Below, one piece after another: positions 9,091 through 17,595 of a stretch of 64,000 nucleotides of DNA. The stretch's first letter is position 1. Each line of letters begins with the position of its first letter. The stretch spans positions 394,490 through 458,489 of the forward strand of contig NZ_FXYD01000004.1 in assembly GCF_900185015.1 (NCBI RefSeq), given 5' to 3'. A program made the translations under genes and the position numbers. Origin of the DNA: Octadecabacter ascidiaceicola (GTDB lineage: Bacteria; Pseudomonadota; Alphaproteobacteria; Rhodobacterales; Rhodobacteraceae). Below the pieces are notes generated by a model. The model worked only from the letters and a program-made list of their open reading frames with translations. It did not search any database and was not told the origin of the DNA.

Positions 9091-9136
9091 AACTGCGCAG
9101 TCTGTCAATGTCGGGAATCAAAATTGGAATCATTTC

Positions 9137-10141
9137 ATGTTGAACATTGGGCTTTTGGGGGCTGGTCGCATTGCTATCGTACATGCGCGCGCGATCTCTG
9201 CGCACTCAGGCTCACGGCTGGTTTCTGTTGCGGACGTAATGCCGAAAGCTGCGCAAGAATTGGCGCAGGCTTACGGTGCGAAGGCACAGACCAGCGATGA
9301 GATCCTTTCTGACCCATCGATTGACGCCGTATTGATTGCGACATCGACGGACACCCATTCAGGATTTATCGAGGCGGCGACCAAGGCAGGTAAGGCTGTG
9401 CTTTGCGAAAAGCCCGTGGATTTAAGCCTTGATAGAGCGCGCGCTTGCCAAAAAGCGGTTCAGGCGCACGGCAAACCGGTAATGATCGGTTTTAACCGCC
9501 GCTTTGATCCAAATTTCGCAGCGATGAAAGCGGCCATCGATGCCGGTGAAATTGGCAAAACAGAAATGCTTACGGTCACGTCATTTGACCCTGCGCCCCC
9601 ACCTGTAAGCTACGTAAAGGTATCTGGCGGAATCTTCCGTGACATGATGATCCATGATTTTGACATGGCCCAATTTATCATGGGCGGTTTGCCTAAAACG
9701 ATCATGGCGACGGGCAGCTGCCTCGTTGATCCGGAGATCGGTGCTGCAGGCGACTTTGACACAGCAACCGTTACCATGACCTATGAAGATGGCCGTATTG
9801 CCGTTATCAATAATTCGCGCCGTGCTGTTTATGGATACGACCAACGTGTCGAGGTTCTCGGCGCGGACGGGCTGCTTCAGGCCGGAAATATGTTGGAGAA
9901 CACCGTGGTGAAATCCACCACCCAAGGTGTTGTCAGCGCAAAGCCGATGCATTTTTTCTTGGAACGCTACATGCCTGCCTATGAGGCTGAGTGGTCCGCA
10001 TTCGTTGAGGCGCTTTCTTTGGGAGAAGAAATGCCTGCGACCTTGGCAGACGGAATTGCCTCGCTCGCGATGGCGGAAGCCGCGAACCTATCGGTCGCGC
10101 AGTCGCGGCCATTAAATTTGGCGGAGGTGCTAGAAAGCTAA
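9137..10141 (+). CDS. iolG: Gfo/Idh/MocA family dehydrogenase, inositol 2-dehydrogenase-like
   Basis: A 334-residue NAD(P)-dependent oxidoreductase. It has the Rossmann motif GLLGAGRIA (residues 5-13), the family CEKPVDL motif with Glu91-Lys92-Pro93, and the catalytic Asp169-x3-His173 pattern in GIFRDMMIHDFD. In myo-inositol catabolism such enzymes oxidise the cyclitol to scyllo-inosose. The inositol assignment rests on similarity of these motifs to IolG and on iolB in the same operon; a related sugar or scyllo-inositol remains possible. It is the first gene after the LacI-type palindrome. Confidence 0.8.
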   Translation: MLNIGLLGAGRIAIVHARAISAHSGSRLVSVADVMPKAAQELAQAYGAKAQTSDEILSDPSIDAVLIATSTDTHSGFIEAATKAGKAVLCEKPVDLSLDRARACQKAVQAHGKPVMIGFNRRFDPNFAAMKAAIDAGEIGKTEMLTVTSFDPAPPPVSYVKVSGGIFRDMMIHDFDMAQFIMGGLPKTIMATGSCLVDPEIGAAGDFDTATVTMTYEDGRIAVINNSRRAVYGYDQRVEVLGADGLLQAGNMLENTVVKSTTQGVVSAKPMHFFLERYMPAYEAEWSAFVEALSLGEEMPATLADGIASLAMAEAANLSVAQSRPLNLAEVLES

Positions 10142-10159
10142 GCTGCCAAATAAACAATT

Positions 10160-10177
10160 GGTCGGGTTTCCCCGGCC
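10160..10177 (+). other. Small stem-loop between dehydrogenase and binding-protein genes
   Basis: A 7-bp stem with one G-T pair (GGTCGGG / CCCGGCC) and a 4-base loop lies 19 bases after the dehydrogenase stop. It has no T-tract, so it is more likely an RNA-processing or stability element than a terminator. Confidence 0.35.
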
Positions 10178-10186
10178 ATCATCGAG

Positions 10187-10202
10187 TTCGACGTATGTCG
10201 AA
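10187..10202. promoter_or_regulatory. Inverted repeat before the binding-protein gene
   Basis: TTCGAC and GTCGAA form perfect 6-bp arms around GTAT, 53 bases upstream of the binding-protein ATG. It could be an operator for an internal promoter or a weak RNA hairpin; sequence alone cannot decide. Confidence 0.3.
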
Positions 10203-10254
10203 TATGCGTAACGCCATGCGCTCTGATTGGCGGAAACTCTAGGGAGGAGTTACT

Positions 10255-11196
10255 ATGAAGAAGATCCTTTTGGCCGCTGGCCTTGTAACACTAATGGGTA
10301 CAACCAGCGTTATGGCGCAGCAGATCGGTGTTTCCGTTGCTCGCTTTGACGACAACGGTTTGACCGTCATGCGGAATGGTATGACAGCGTTCGACGAAGC
10401 AAATGACGATGTGTCCTTGCAGATTGAAGATGCGACTGACGACGTTGCCAAGCAACTCGACCAGATCAACAACTTCATCGCGTCTGGCGTTGATGCGATC
10501 ATCGTGAACGCAGTAGACACAAACGCAACTGAAGCGATGTCTAACGCTGCAGCAGCTGCTGGCGTTCCACTGGTATACGTGAACCGTCAGCCTATCAACA
10601 TGGATACTCTACCAGAAGGCCAAGCTTTCGTCGCGTCTAACGAAATCGAATCCGGTACATTGGCTGCGTTCCAGATGTGTCGCGATCTGCGCGCAGCTGG
10701 TAAGTCCGGTGGCGCGACTGCGTACATGCTGATGGGTCAGCTGTCTAACCAAGCGGCTGTTCAGCGCTCCAAGGACTTCCATGACGTTATTGGCATGGAC
10801 ATGTGTAACTTCATCACGCTGATCGACGAGCAGACAGCAAACTGGTCCCGCGATGAAGCGAACGATCTGATGACAAACTGGATTTCTTCCGGTGAGCCAT
10901 TCGACGCTGTTTTCGGCAACAACGATGAAATGGCACTGGGTGCAATTCAGGCGATGAAAGCTGCAGGCATTTCCATGGACGACGTTGTCGTTGGTGGTGT
11001 TGATGCGACTTCTGACGCTCTGCTGTCCATGCAGGCTGGCGAAATGGACGTCACAGTGTTCCAAGACCTCGCGGGTCAGGGCGCAGGTTCCATCGAGACA
11101 GCGATCGCACTGATCAACGGCGAAGAGGTCGACCGCACCGTCTTCATCCCGTTCAAGCTGGTGACACCAGACAACATTGGCGACTTCTTGCAGTAA
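10255..11196 (+). CDS. Sugar/cyclitol ABC transporter periplasmic binding protein
   Basis: A 313-residue binding protein of the ribose/inositol (CUT2) class. Residues 1-21 are a signal peptide ending SVMA. The mature start QQIGVSVARFDDNGLTVMRN and the later FGNNDEMALGAIQAMKAAG motif are typical of periplasmic-binding-protein type I folds. The relatives I recognise are the IbpA inositol-binding proteins and the FrcB/RbsB group. GGGAGGAG precedes the ATG. The permease and ATPase follow. A strong hairpin after the stop probably keeps this segment of mRNA more abundant, as is usual for binding proteins. Inositol is the favoured ligand because of iolB and the IolG-like gene. Confidence 0.87.
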   Translation: MKKILLAAGLVTLMGTTSVMAQQIGVSVARFDDNGLTVMRNGMTAFDEANDDVSLQIEDATDDVAKQLDQINNFIASGVDAIIVNAVDTNATEAMSNAAAAAGVPLVYVNRQPINMDTLPEGQAFVASNEIESGTLAAFQMCRDLRAAGKSGGATAYMLMGQLSNQAAVQRSKDFHDVIGMDMCNFITLIDEQTANWSRDEANDLMTNWISSGEPFDAVFGNNDEMALGAIQAMKAAGISMDDVVVGGVDATSDALLSMQAGEMDVTVFQDLAGQGAGSIETAIALINGEEVDRTVFIPFKLVTPDNIGDFLQ

Positions 11197-11212
11197 GCTG
11201 CCACGTTTCTAA

Positions 11213-11240
11213 TGACCGGGGCGTTTTTGCGCCCCGGTCA
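11213..11240 (+). terminator. Intercistronic hairpin after the binding-protein gene
   Basis: An 11-bp perfect stem (TGACCGGGGCG paired with CGCCCCGGTCA) encloses a TTTTTG loop, starting 17 bases after the binding-protein stop and ending 46 bases before the permease ATG. There is no downstream T-run, so it probably acts as a 3'-end stabiliser or partial terminator that lowers permease expression relative to binding protein. Confidence 0.7.
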
Positions 11241-11286
11241 ACATAATCTTTACGAACAAACTGACGCATCAGGGGGGACCGACTAG

Positions 11287-12360
11287 ATGTCAGATTCAAG
11301 TGAAGGCACGGGTGGCCTTACATATGACAAATCAAAGCGGCAGTGGCCGAACGAACTGAACGTTCTCGCCGCCCTTATCCTGATTATCATAATCTTCGAA
11401 ATTCTCGGCGCGATTTTCATGCAGCAGAGTCTGCTATTTGATACGCGCGACCGGTTCGACAGCATCTTCAACGAAGCACGGCTGCGGATCATTATTATTC
11501 AAGTCGCGATCATCGGCATTATTGCATTGGGCGTTACACAGGTGATTATCACCGCGGGTATCGACCTGTCATCTGGGTCCGTGGTGGGCGCCACTGCGAT
11601 GATCGCGATGAGTTTCGCGCAAGTCGCAGAAGTGAGCGGCGCACCGAACCCAAAGGCGATCTTTGGCGAATGGGCGCTTGATCTGCCGGTGATTGTACCC
11701 GTAATGGTTGGCCTTGGGGTCGGTATGATCGCGGGTTTGATCAACGGCTTCCTGATCGCTTACTCGCGTATTCCACCCTTTATCGCGACGCTTGGCATGA
11801 TGCTGTTTGCGCGTGGCGTGGCGCAGTGGTGGTCACTTGGAAACCCTGTGTCTTTCCCGACGGACGCTTATGCTGTGATCGGCTCGGGCATGAACCCTGT
11901 GATCATCTTCCTTGGCCTTGCCCTGCTGTTCCACTTCATCATGAACTACACGGTCTACGGCAAGCACACATACGCGATCGGCTCGAACGAAGCGGCAGCG
12001 CGGATGTCTGGTATCAACGTGCCGCGCCATTTGCTGCTGGTTTATGTGATTGCAGGTGCCTTGGCTGGTCTGGCCGCGGTGATCCTCACGTCAAAGAACC
12101 TTACGGCGCAGTCAGGTATGGGTCTGTCATACGAACTCGAAGCGATTGCGATGGCGGTCATTGGTGGTGTGTCCCTGTTTGGTGGGCGCGGGTCCATTAT
12201 CGGTACAGTGATTGGTGCGCTCATCATTGGTGTCATCACATCTGGCTTCACGTTCTTGCGCCTTGGAGCATACTATCAGGAAATGGTGCTGGGGATGATT
12301 ATCGTTGGCGCGGTTGCGCTTGATCAATGGCAACAAAAACGCGCTGCGGCGCGGGCTTAG
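11287..12360 (+). CDS. Sugar/cyclitol ABC transporter permease (CUT2 type)
   Basis: A 357-residue inner-membrane protein of the BPD_transp_2 family, with about ten hydrophobic segments. Diagnostic regions are GITQVIITAGIDLSSGSVVG-like sequence near residue 80 (here ALGVTQVIITAGIDLSSG), GLINGFLIAYSRIPPFIATL, and GSNEAAARMSGINV, the cytoplasmic EAA-like loop that contacts the ATPase. It lies between the binding-protein and ATPase genes and is part of the same operon. Confidence 0.9.
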   Translation: MSDSSEGTGGLTYDKSKRQWPNELNVLAALILIIIIFEILGAIFMQQSLLFDTRDRFDSIFNEARLRIIIIQVAIIGIIALGVTQVIITAGIDLSSGSVVGATAMIAMSFAQVAEVSGAPNPKAIFGEWALDLPVIVPVMVGLGVGMIAGLINGFLIAYSRIPPFIATLGMMLFARGVAQWWSLGNPVSFPTDAYAVIGSGMNPVIIFLGLALLFHFIMNYTVYGKHTYAIGSNEAAARMSGINVPRHLLLVYVIAGALAGLAAVILTSKNLTAQSGMGLSYELEAIAMAVIGGVSLFGGRGSIIGTVIGALIIGVITSGFTFLRLGAYYQEMVLGMIIVGAVALDQWQQKRAAARA

Positions 12361-12373
12361 GGAGGGCTGAAAG

Positions 12374-13147
12374 ATGTCAGAGTATATTCTGGAAACCAAA
12401 GGCCTGACCAAACACTACGGTGGTGTGCATGCCTTGGAAGACGCAAACTTCACCCTTGAGCGCGGCGAGCACGTCGCGATCATGGGTGACAACGGGGCAG
12501 GTAAGTCAACGTTCGTGCGCCAGATCACCGGTGTTGAACAACGCACCCGTGGCACTGTGGTTTTTGACGGTGAAGAAGTCAGCTTTGCGGGGCCACTAGA
12601 CGCGCGTGAAGCGGGCATTGAAACCGTGTTCCAAACTCTTGCGTTGGCAGATGATTTGAACGTGCCTGACAATCTGTTCTTGGGTCGTGAGAAGACGAAA
12701 TGGAACTGGCTCGGCCCGTTCCGTCGGCTGGACTACAAGGCGATGCGCGATGATACGATGGCGGGCTTGGTGAAGACGGGCGTTAAAATTCCTAACATCA
12801 AGAACACTATCGCCAATATGTCGGGCGGGCAGCGCCAGTGTGTTGCGATTGCGCGCACCGCGACGTTCGCATCCAAACTGACGATCATGGACGAACCGAC
12901 TGCGGCCTTGGGTGTGCAGGAAACCGCACAGGTGGAAAACATCATACGCACGCTGAAGGAACAGGGCGAAAGCTTGATCCTCGTGTCACACAACATGCGG
13001 CAAGTGTTTGATCTGGTGGACCGTATCATCGTGTTCCGCCGCGGACGCATGGTTGCGAACCTGCGGGTTGAGGACACAAACGGCGAAGATGTCGTGTCCT
13101 ACATCACCGGCGCCAAGACGGGCGCTGAATTTGAAGGCGCAGCATAA
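12374..13147 (+). CDS. Sugar/cyclitol ABC transporter ATP-binding protein, single domain
   Basis: A 257-residue ABC ATPase with Walker A GDNGAGKST (38-46), signature MSGGQRQ (about 152), Walker B LTIMDEPTAAL (about 173) and the H-loop VSHNM. Most CUT2 importers use a fused two-domain ATPase of about 500 residues. This one has a single domain, like FrcA of rhizobial Frc systems, and would work as a homodimer. It follows the permease by 13 bases with GGAGGG upstream. Confidence 0.9.
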   Translation: MSEYILETKGLTKHYGGVHALEDANFTLERGEHVAIMGDNGAGKSTFVRQITGVEQRTRGTVVFDGEEVSFAGPLDAREAGIETVFQTLALADDLNVPDNLFLGREKTKWNWLGPFRRLDYKAMRDDTMAGLVKTGVKIPNIKNTIANMSGGQRQCVAIARTATFASKLTIMDEPTAALGVQETAQVENIIRTLKEQGESLILVSHNMRQVFDLVDRIIVFRRGRMVANLRVEDTNGEDVVSYITGAKTGAEFEGAA

Positions 13148-13163
13148 CTTGGCACGCCGCAGC

Positions 13164-13370
13164 ATGTTCGATGTCGATGTTCCGTTCTTCCTTCCGGTTT
13201 GGCGGCGCATCGCGGTTGTTGCGGTGGCCGTTCTCTGGGGGCTGTTTGAGGTATCCACCGGGGCGATGTTTTGGGGGCTCATCTTTATTGGCATGGGCGC
13301 GATCGTTGGTTGGCGGTTCACAATTGCAGACTGGGACGCCGTAGCCAAAGAAGAGCAAGACCTCGAATAG
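13164..13370 (+). CDS. Small two-helix membrane protein of unknown function
   Basis: A 68-residue protein starting MFDVDVPFFLPVWRR, with two predicted membrane segments (about residues 15-32 and 36-51) and an acidic C-terminus (AKEEQDLE). The ATG at 13164 is preferred, 16 bases after the ATPase stop; the open frame extends upstream inside the ATPase gene but without plausible initiation. Position between the importer and iolB suggests an accessory role in the operon. No function is known to me. Confidence 0.65.
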   Translation: MFDVDVPFFLPVWRRIAVVAVAVLWGLFEVSTGAMFWGLIFIGMGAIVGWRFTIADWDAVAKEEQDLE

Positions 13371-13394
13371 GCGATCATCATTGTGAGGGATTAG

Positions 13395-14201
13395 ATGCCA
13401 AACCTTCTAAGAAAACCTGTCGGAAAGCACGGGCCCGTTCACAATATCACGCCACAAAACGCGGGCTGGACCTTTGTTGGCTTCGCACTTCACAGCCTCA
13501 AGGAAGGCGAAACGGTCGCCGACGTTACGGGTGATCGAGAAGTGATCCTTGTGATGGTCGAAGGTAAGGCGCAGATCAGTGGCGCTGGTGAAGATTGGGG
13601 CATTCTGGGTGACCGGATGAACGTCTTTGAAAAGTCACCGCCACATTGTCTGTATCTTCCTGACGGCTCGGACTGGTCCGCCACGGCTATGACGGATTGC
13701 AAAATCGCAGTCTGCTCTGCGCCCGGATTATCCGGCCACAAGGCGCGCCGTATCGGGCCGGATGGCATTACCCTGACCGAACGCGGTAAGGGCACCAACA
13801 CCCGCTACATCAACAACATTGCGATGGAGAACGAGGACTATTGCGACAGCCTTTTGGTGACCGAGGTCTTTACGCCAGCGGGGCACTGGTCCTCTTACCC
13901 AAGCCACCGTCACGACGAAGATGATTACCCGCGTATCACCCAGCTAGAAGAAACCTATTACCACCGTCTGAACCCAGCCAATGGATTTGGCATTCAACGT
14001 GTCTATACAGACGACGGTGATCTAGACGAAACGATGGCCGTTGCAGATGGCGACGTTGTTTTGGTGCCGCGCGGTCATCATCCATGTGGTGCGCCCTATG
14101 GATTTGAAATGTACTACCTGAACGTCATGGCCGGACCGCTGCGAAAATGGCGCTTTGTGGTGGCGCCGGAAGTTGAATGGATCATGGAGCGGGACGCATG
14201 A
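13395..14201 (+). CDS. iolB: 5-deoxy-glucuronate isomerase
   Basis: A 268-residue cupin-type enzyme that isomerises 5-deoxy-glucuronate to 5-dehydro-2-deoxygluconate in myo-inositol breakdown. The metal-binding region is clear: SYPSHRHDEDDYP (His171, His173) followed by QLEETYYHRLNP (Glu185/186). Length equals the family's. It is the one firm inositol-specific gene in the operon; iolC, iolD and iolE are not in the window. Its TGA overlaps the ATG of the following SDR pseudogene. Confidence 0.93.
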   Translation: MPNLLRKPVGKHGPVHNITPQNAGWTFVGFALHSLKEGETVADVTGDREVILVMVEGKAQISGAGEDWGILGDRMNVFEKSPPHCLYLPDGSDWSATAMTDCKIAVCSAPGLSGHKARRIGPDGITLTERGKGTNTRYINNIAMENEDYCDSLLVTEVFTPAGHWSSYPSHRHDEDDYPRITQLEETYYHRLNPANGFGIQRVYTDDGDLDETMAVADGDVVLVPRGHHPCGAPYGFEMYYLNVMAGPLRKWRFVVAPEVEWIMERDA

Positions 14202-14958
14202 GCGAGCCTAAGTTTGCAAATTACCCTTCGCTAAAGGGTAATACAGTTTTCATCACTGGTGGGGCGTCCGGTATTGGCGCGGATACCGTGCGTAGCTTTG
14301 CCGCCCAAGGAGCGAATGTGGGCTTCGTTGATCTGGATGAAAGCGCGTTCTAGGCCCTTGTAGATTCTACGGATGGAAACGTCGTGTGCACCACCTGTAA
14401 TTTGCGCGACATCGATGCACTTGAGACTGCCTTTACAGAGCTGGTCGAAAAGATCGGTCCGGCTCAGGTTTTGGTGAACAACGCGGCCCGCGATGATCGC
14501 CATGACTGAAAAGACGTGACACCTGAATACTGGGATGAACGTTTCCACACGAACCTGCGCCACATGTTCTTTGCGATCCAATCGGTCGCGCCAGAGATGA
14601 TAAAGGCAGGGGCAGGGTCCATCATCAACATCGGGTCCAATTCTTGGTGGGAAACCGGTGGTGGGTTTGCGGCATATGCAACGTCCAAATCTGCCGTGCA
14701 CGGCCTAACGCGAACAATGGCGCGTGAACTGGGAAAGAACCGAATCCGCGTAAACACCATCGTCCCTGGCTGAATTATGACCGAGCGGCAAAAGGACCTC
14801 TGGGTCACGCCCGAAACATTGGCCAAGCAAGTCGATAGACAGGTTCTGCATGATCCGATCGACCCGATCTATGTCGCATGCATGGTCGTTTTCCTCGCCT
14901 CCGATGATGCGGGATGTGCAGTGCGCAGAACTTCATGGTCAAAGCAGGTTCGATCTAG
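14198..14958 (+). pseudogene. Short-chain dehydrogenase/reductase, inactivated by three stop codons and a frameshift
   Basis: Starting from the ATG that overlaps the iolB stop, one frame encodes a recognisable SDR: cofactor motif TGGASGIG near residues 21-28, NNAA near 97, and YATSKSAVHGL with the catalytic Tyr-x3-Lys. The frame is interrupted by TAG at 14351 (codon 52), TGA at 14507 (codon 104) and TGA at 14771 (codon 192). A one-base loss near 14914-14917 then shifts the frame; in the new frame the usual C-terminus SAQNFMVKAGSI ends at TAG 14956-14958. Family alignment suggests the TGA codons replace Trp and the TAG a Gln codon, all single transitions. The gene probably acted on a sugar or cyclitol intermediate. 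Confidence 0.9.
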
Positions 14959-15045
14959 AAATTAACTCCAAATTTTGAATGCCTTGCAGGCGCCATTGAA
15001 CCGTGGCCTAATCCGCGACCACGCGAAAGTAACCGGAGAGAAAGC

Positions 15046-15792
15046 ATGGAGTCGGACGACGTTTATCTTGGCGGTGCTTTGCCTTTCCAACAGCGGTTTG
15101 AAAAGTCCAGACGACCCTTTGTTAACCCGGGCAAATACCTCCCTGCAGTGGACTGCGATCTCGATATGATCATTTCAATAGTCGTGCCTGCCCCTGAAGT
15201 TGACTATGAAACAATAAAGCGGGCCAGCATTGAACGGCGGTACGCTGAATTTCAGGCTGAGTTTGAAGGGCGAAGCGAACTACTGCTTCTTCACTCGATG
15301 CTTGTAGCGATGTTGCGGCGTAATGATCCGCCCCGAGAAGCCCTAAAGCTGTTCGTTAGACTTTGGGAGGAGAAGGGCGACTATCTAGCGAATGAATTAA
15401 GCATGCGTTGGAAAGTTTCCGCAGCGACAACGTTTGGGGATTGCGGCGAAACATTGGAACAACGTGCCGTAGGAATGGGGCTGTCGATCCTTTTCGACAG
15501 CATTAAATTGCACGAAAGTGAACGGCGCTTATCTGGCCAGCGAAGCGAACTACCGTTTCCAACTGTTTCGCGCAAAGAACGTCACGCCATCGCGTTTGAT
15601 GTAAAACCTTTTTCGGTTGCACGTGGTGACATGGATCGAAATTTGCTTGCTCGGCTGTCTCTTATGGCGAGGAAAGACGAAGCGATTTATCCGCTCGCAT
15701 ATTCGATGTTGTCAGAAATCATGACCGACCAGCGTACTGTTTTTGCGCGCCTCCAAAAACTTCGAATTGCGGAATGGATCGAGAAGGCATGA
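15046..15792 (+). CDS. Hypothetical protein, family not recognised
   Basis: A 248-residue soluble protein. No signal peptide or membrane segment is evident. The centre is rich in predicted helices (for example residues 60-100 and 130-160, with ELLLLHSMLVAMLRRNDPPR and KLFVRLWEEKGDYLANELS). A good ribosome-binding site (GGAGAG) precedes the ATG. It follows the SDR pseudogene by 87 bases and precedes an ABC-2 exporter by 80 bases, but neither link is tight, so context gives little. I cannot assign a function. Confidence 0.75.
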   Translation: MESDDVYLGGALPFQQRFEKSRRPFVNPGKYLPAVDCDLDMIISIVVPAPEVDYETIKRASIERRYAEFQAEFEGRSELLLLHSMLVAMLRRNDPPREALKLFVRLWEEKGDYLANELSMRWKVSAATTFGDCGETLEQRAVGMGLSILFDSIKLHESERRLSGQRSELPFPTVSRKERHAIAFDVKPFSVARGDMDRNLLARLSLMARKDEAIYPLAYSMLSEIMTDQRTVFARLQKLRIAEWIEKA

Positions 15793-15872
15793 CGGCTTTA
15801 CCTTTACTTAGGGTCGACCGTCTTTCCCTTTCGCGTTCCGCCAACTAGTGTGCCGGTCAAAGGATTCATGAC

Positions 15873-16802
15873 ATGAAAAATATCGTTGAGGTGCGCAGCC
15901 TTACCAAGACATATGATGGCGGATTTGAGGCGCTGAAGTCCGTTGATCTGGATATCAAACAGGGTGAAATTATTGCGCTGCTTGGGCCGAATGGTGCAGG
16001 GAAGACTACACTGATCTCGAGTATTTGTGGTATCACGCGTGCCACAAGCGGGACGATTAGCATTGGTGGGCATGATAATGTCACCGCGTTTCGTGCAGCA
16101 CGCAATCTTGTCGGTCTGGTGCCGCAGGAAATTAACCTTGAACCATTCGAGAAGGTCATCAACACCGTGCGGTTTTCACGCGGGTTGTTTGGGAAGGCAC
16201 CCAGCGATGCCTACATCGAGTCCGTTCTGAAATCGCTGTCTTTGTGGGACAAGAAAGACTCGAAGGTCATGGCGCTGTCTGGCGGTATGAAGCGGCGCGT
16301 TCTGATCGCGAAGGCACTTGCTCATGAGCCGCGTGTTCTATTCCTTGATGAGCCGACCGCGGGTGTTGATGTCGAATTGCGCAAGGATATGTGGGAGGTT
16401 GTCGCGAAGCTCAAGGAAGACGGCGTTACGATCATCCTTACCACGCATTACATCGAAGAAGCCGAAGCGATTGCCGACCGAATTGGCGTGATCGCCAGCG
16501 GTGAAATCTTGCTGGTTGAGGATAAGGCGGACCTGATGACCCGTATGGGGCAAAAGACCCTAAAGGTGGATTTGGCTGAACCGATTTCCGAAATCCCGAA
16601 AGGTCTGTCAGCGTATGACCTCACGATTGAGGGCGAAGGACTGCTTTATTCGTATGACACCAAGACGGACCGCACCGGCATCACCAGTTTGCTGGCGGAC
16701 CTGCAAAAAGCAGGGCTAAAGATGACAGACTTGCAAACGCGCCAGTCATCATTGGAAGAAATCTTCGTGTCCCTGGTGGCCGATAAGGAGGGCGCGGCAT
16801 GA
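15873..16802 (+). CDS. ABC-2 type exporter, ATP-binding protein
   Basis: A 309-residue ATPase resembling the YadG/DrrA group. Walker [10 protein letters not shown] (38-46), signature LSGGMKRR (about 133), Walker [13 protein letters not shown] (about 153) and a switch His in TTHYIEEAE are all present. The C-terminal ~90 residues form the extra domain usual in this group. AAAGGA precedes the ATG. It overlaps the permease start by 4 bases, so the pair makes one exporter of unknown substrate. Confidence 0.92.
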   Translation: MKNIVEVRSLTKTYDGGFEALKSVDLDIKQGEIIALLGPNGAGKTTLISSICGITRATSGTISIGGHDNVTAFRAARNLVGLVPQEINLEPFEKVINTVRFSRGLFGKAPSDAYIESVLKSLSLWDKKDSKVMALSGGMKRRVLIAKALAHEPRVLFLDEPTAGVDVELRKDMWEVVAKLKEDGVTIILTTHYIEEAEAIADRIGVIASGEILLVEDKADLMTRMGQKTLKVDLAEPISEIPKGLSAYDLTIEGEGLLYSYDTKTDRTGITSLLADLQKAGLKMTDLQTRQSSLEEIFVSLVADKEGAA

Positions 16803-17560
16803 ACTTCCAAGCTATTAAGTCTATATATATCTTTGAGATGGCGCGGTTTTTCCGCACGCTGATGCAGAGTTTCATTAGCCCCGTGATTTCCACGTCCCTT
16901 TACTTCGTAGTCTTCGGCACAGCCATCGGATCGCGTATCGAAAGTGTCGAAGGCGTCGGCTACGGCGCGTTCATTGTGCCCGGGTTGATCATGTTGTCGG
17001 TGATGACACAGGCAACAAGCAACGCGTCGTTCGGCATCTATTTTCCGAAATTCATCGGCACGATCTACGAACTATTGTCGGCCCCCGTCAGCTTTTTCGA
17101 GATTACGGTTGGTTACGTTGGGGCAGCAGCAACCAAGGCGATGTTCATCGGCTTGGTGATCCTTGCCACATCGTTCCTGTTCGTTGATTTCACCATTGAG
17201 CACCCCATCGCGATGATCGCGTTCCTGACACTAACATGTCTTTCGTTCAGCTTGCTGGGTTTCATCATCGGTATTTGGGCGGGTAATTTTGAGCAGCTCC
17301 AGCTGATCCCGCTGCTGATTATCACGCCATTGGTGTTCCTTGGTGGGTCGTTTTACTCGGTCACGATGCTGCCGCCGATCTGGCAAACCATCACGATGTT
17401 CAATCCGGTTGTGTATCTGATTTCCGGTTTCCGCTGGTCGTTCTTTGGCACCGCTGATGTCTCAATTGGGCTAAGCTTATTTGCGATTGGGCTGTTCACT
17501 TGTATCTGTTTGGGCATCATTGCTTGGATATTCCGCACAGGCTGGCGCATTCGACAATGA
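16799..17560 (+). CDS. ABC-2 type exporter, permease
   Basis: A 253-residue ABC-2 membrane protein of the YadH type with six predicted membrane segments. The segment [20 protein letters not shown], followed by [20 protein letters not shown] and [17 protein letters not shown], is the family's conserved core. It pairs with the ATPase encoded just upstream. Such pairs export lipids, polysaccharides or drugs; the substrate cannot be told from sequence. Confidence 0.92.
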   Translation: MNFQAIKSIYIFEMARFFRTLMQSFISPVISTSLYFVVFGTAIGSRIESVEGVGYGAFIVPGLIMLSVMTQATSNASFGIYFPKFIGTIYELLSAPVSFFEITVGYVGAAATKAMFIGLVILATSFLFVDFTIEHPIAMIAFLTLTCLSFSLLGFIIGIWAGNFEQLQLIPLLIITPLVFLGGSFYSVTMLPPIWQTITMFNPVVYLISGFRWSFFGTADVSIGLSLFAIGLFTCICLGIIAWIFRTGWRIRQ

Positions 17561-17595
17561 CGGGTGACCTTGTTTCCAAACGGTATGCGGCCTAA

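Noticed and set aside
14351..14773. In-frame TGA codons in the SDR gene as selenocysteine or recoded Trp
   Set aside because: TGA ends many other genes here (for example dctQ and iolB), there is also a TAG and a frameshift in the same gene, and no SECIS-like element is apparent. Pseudogenisation is simpler.
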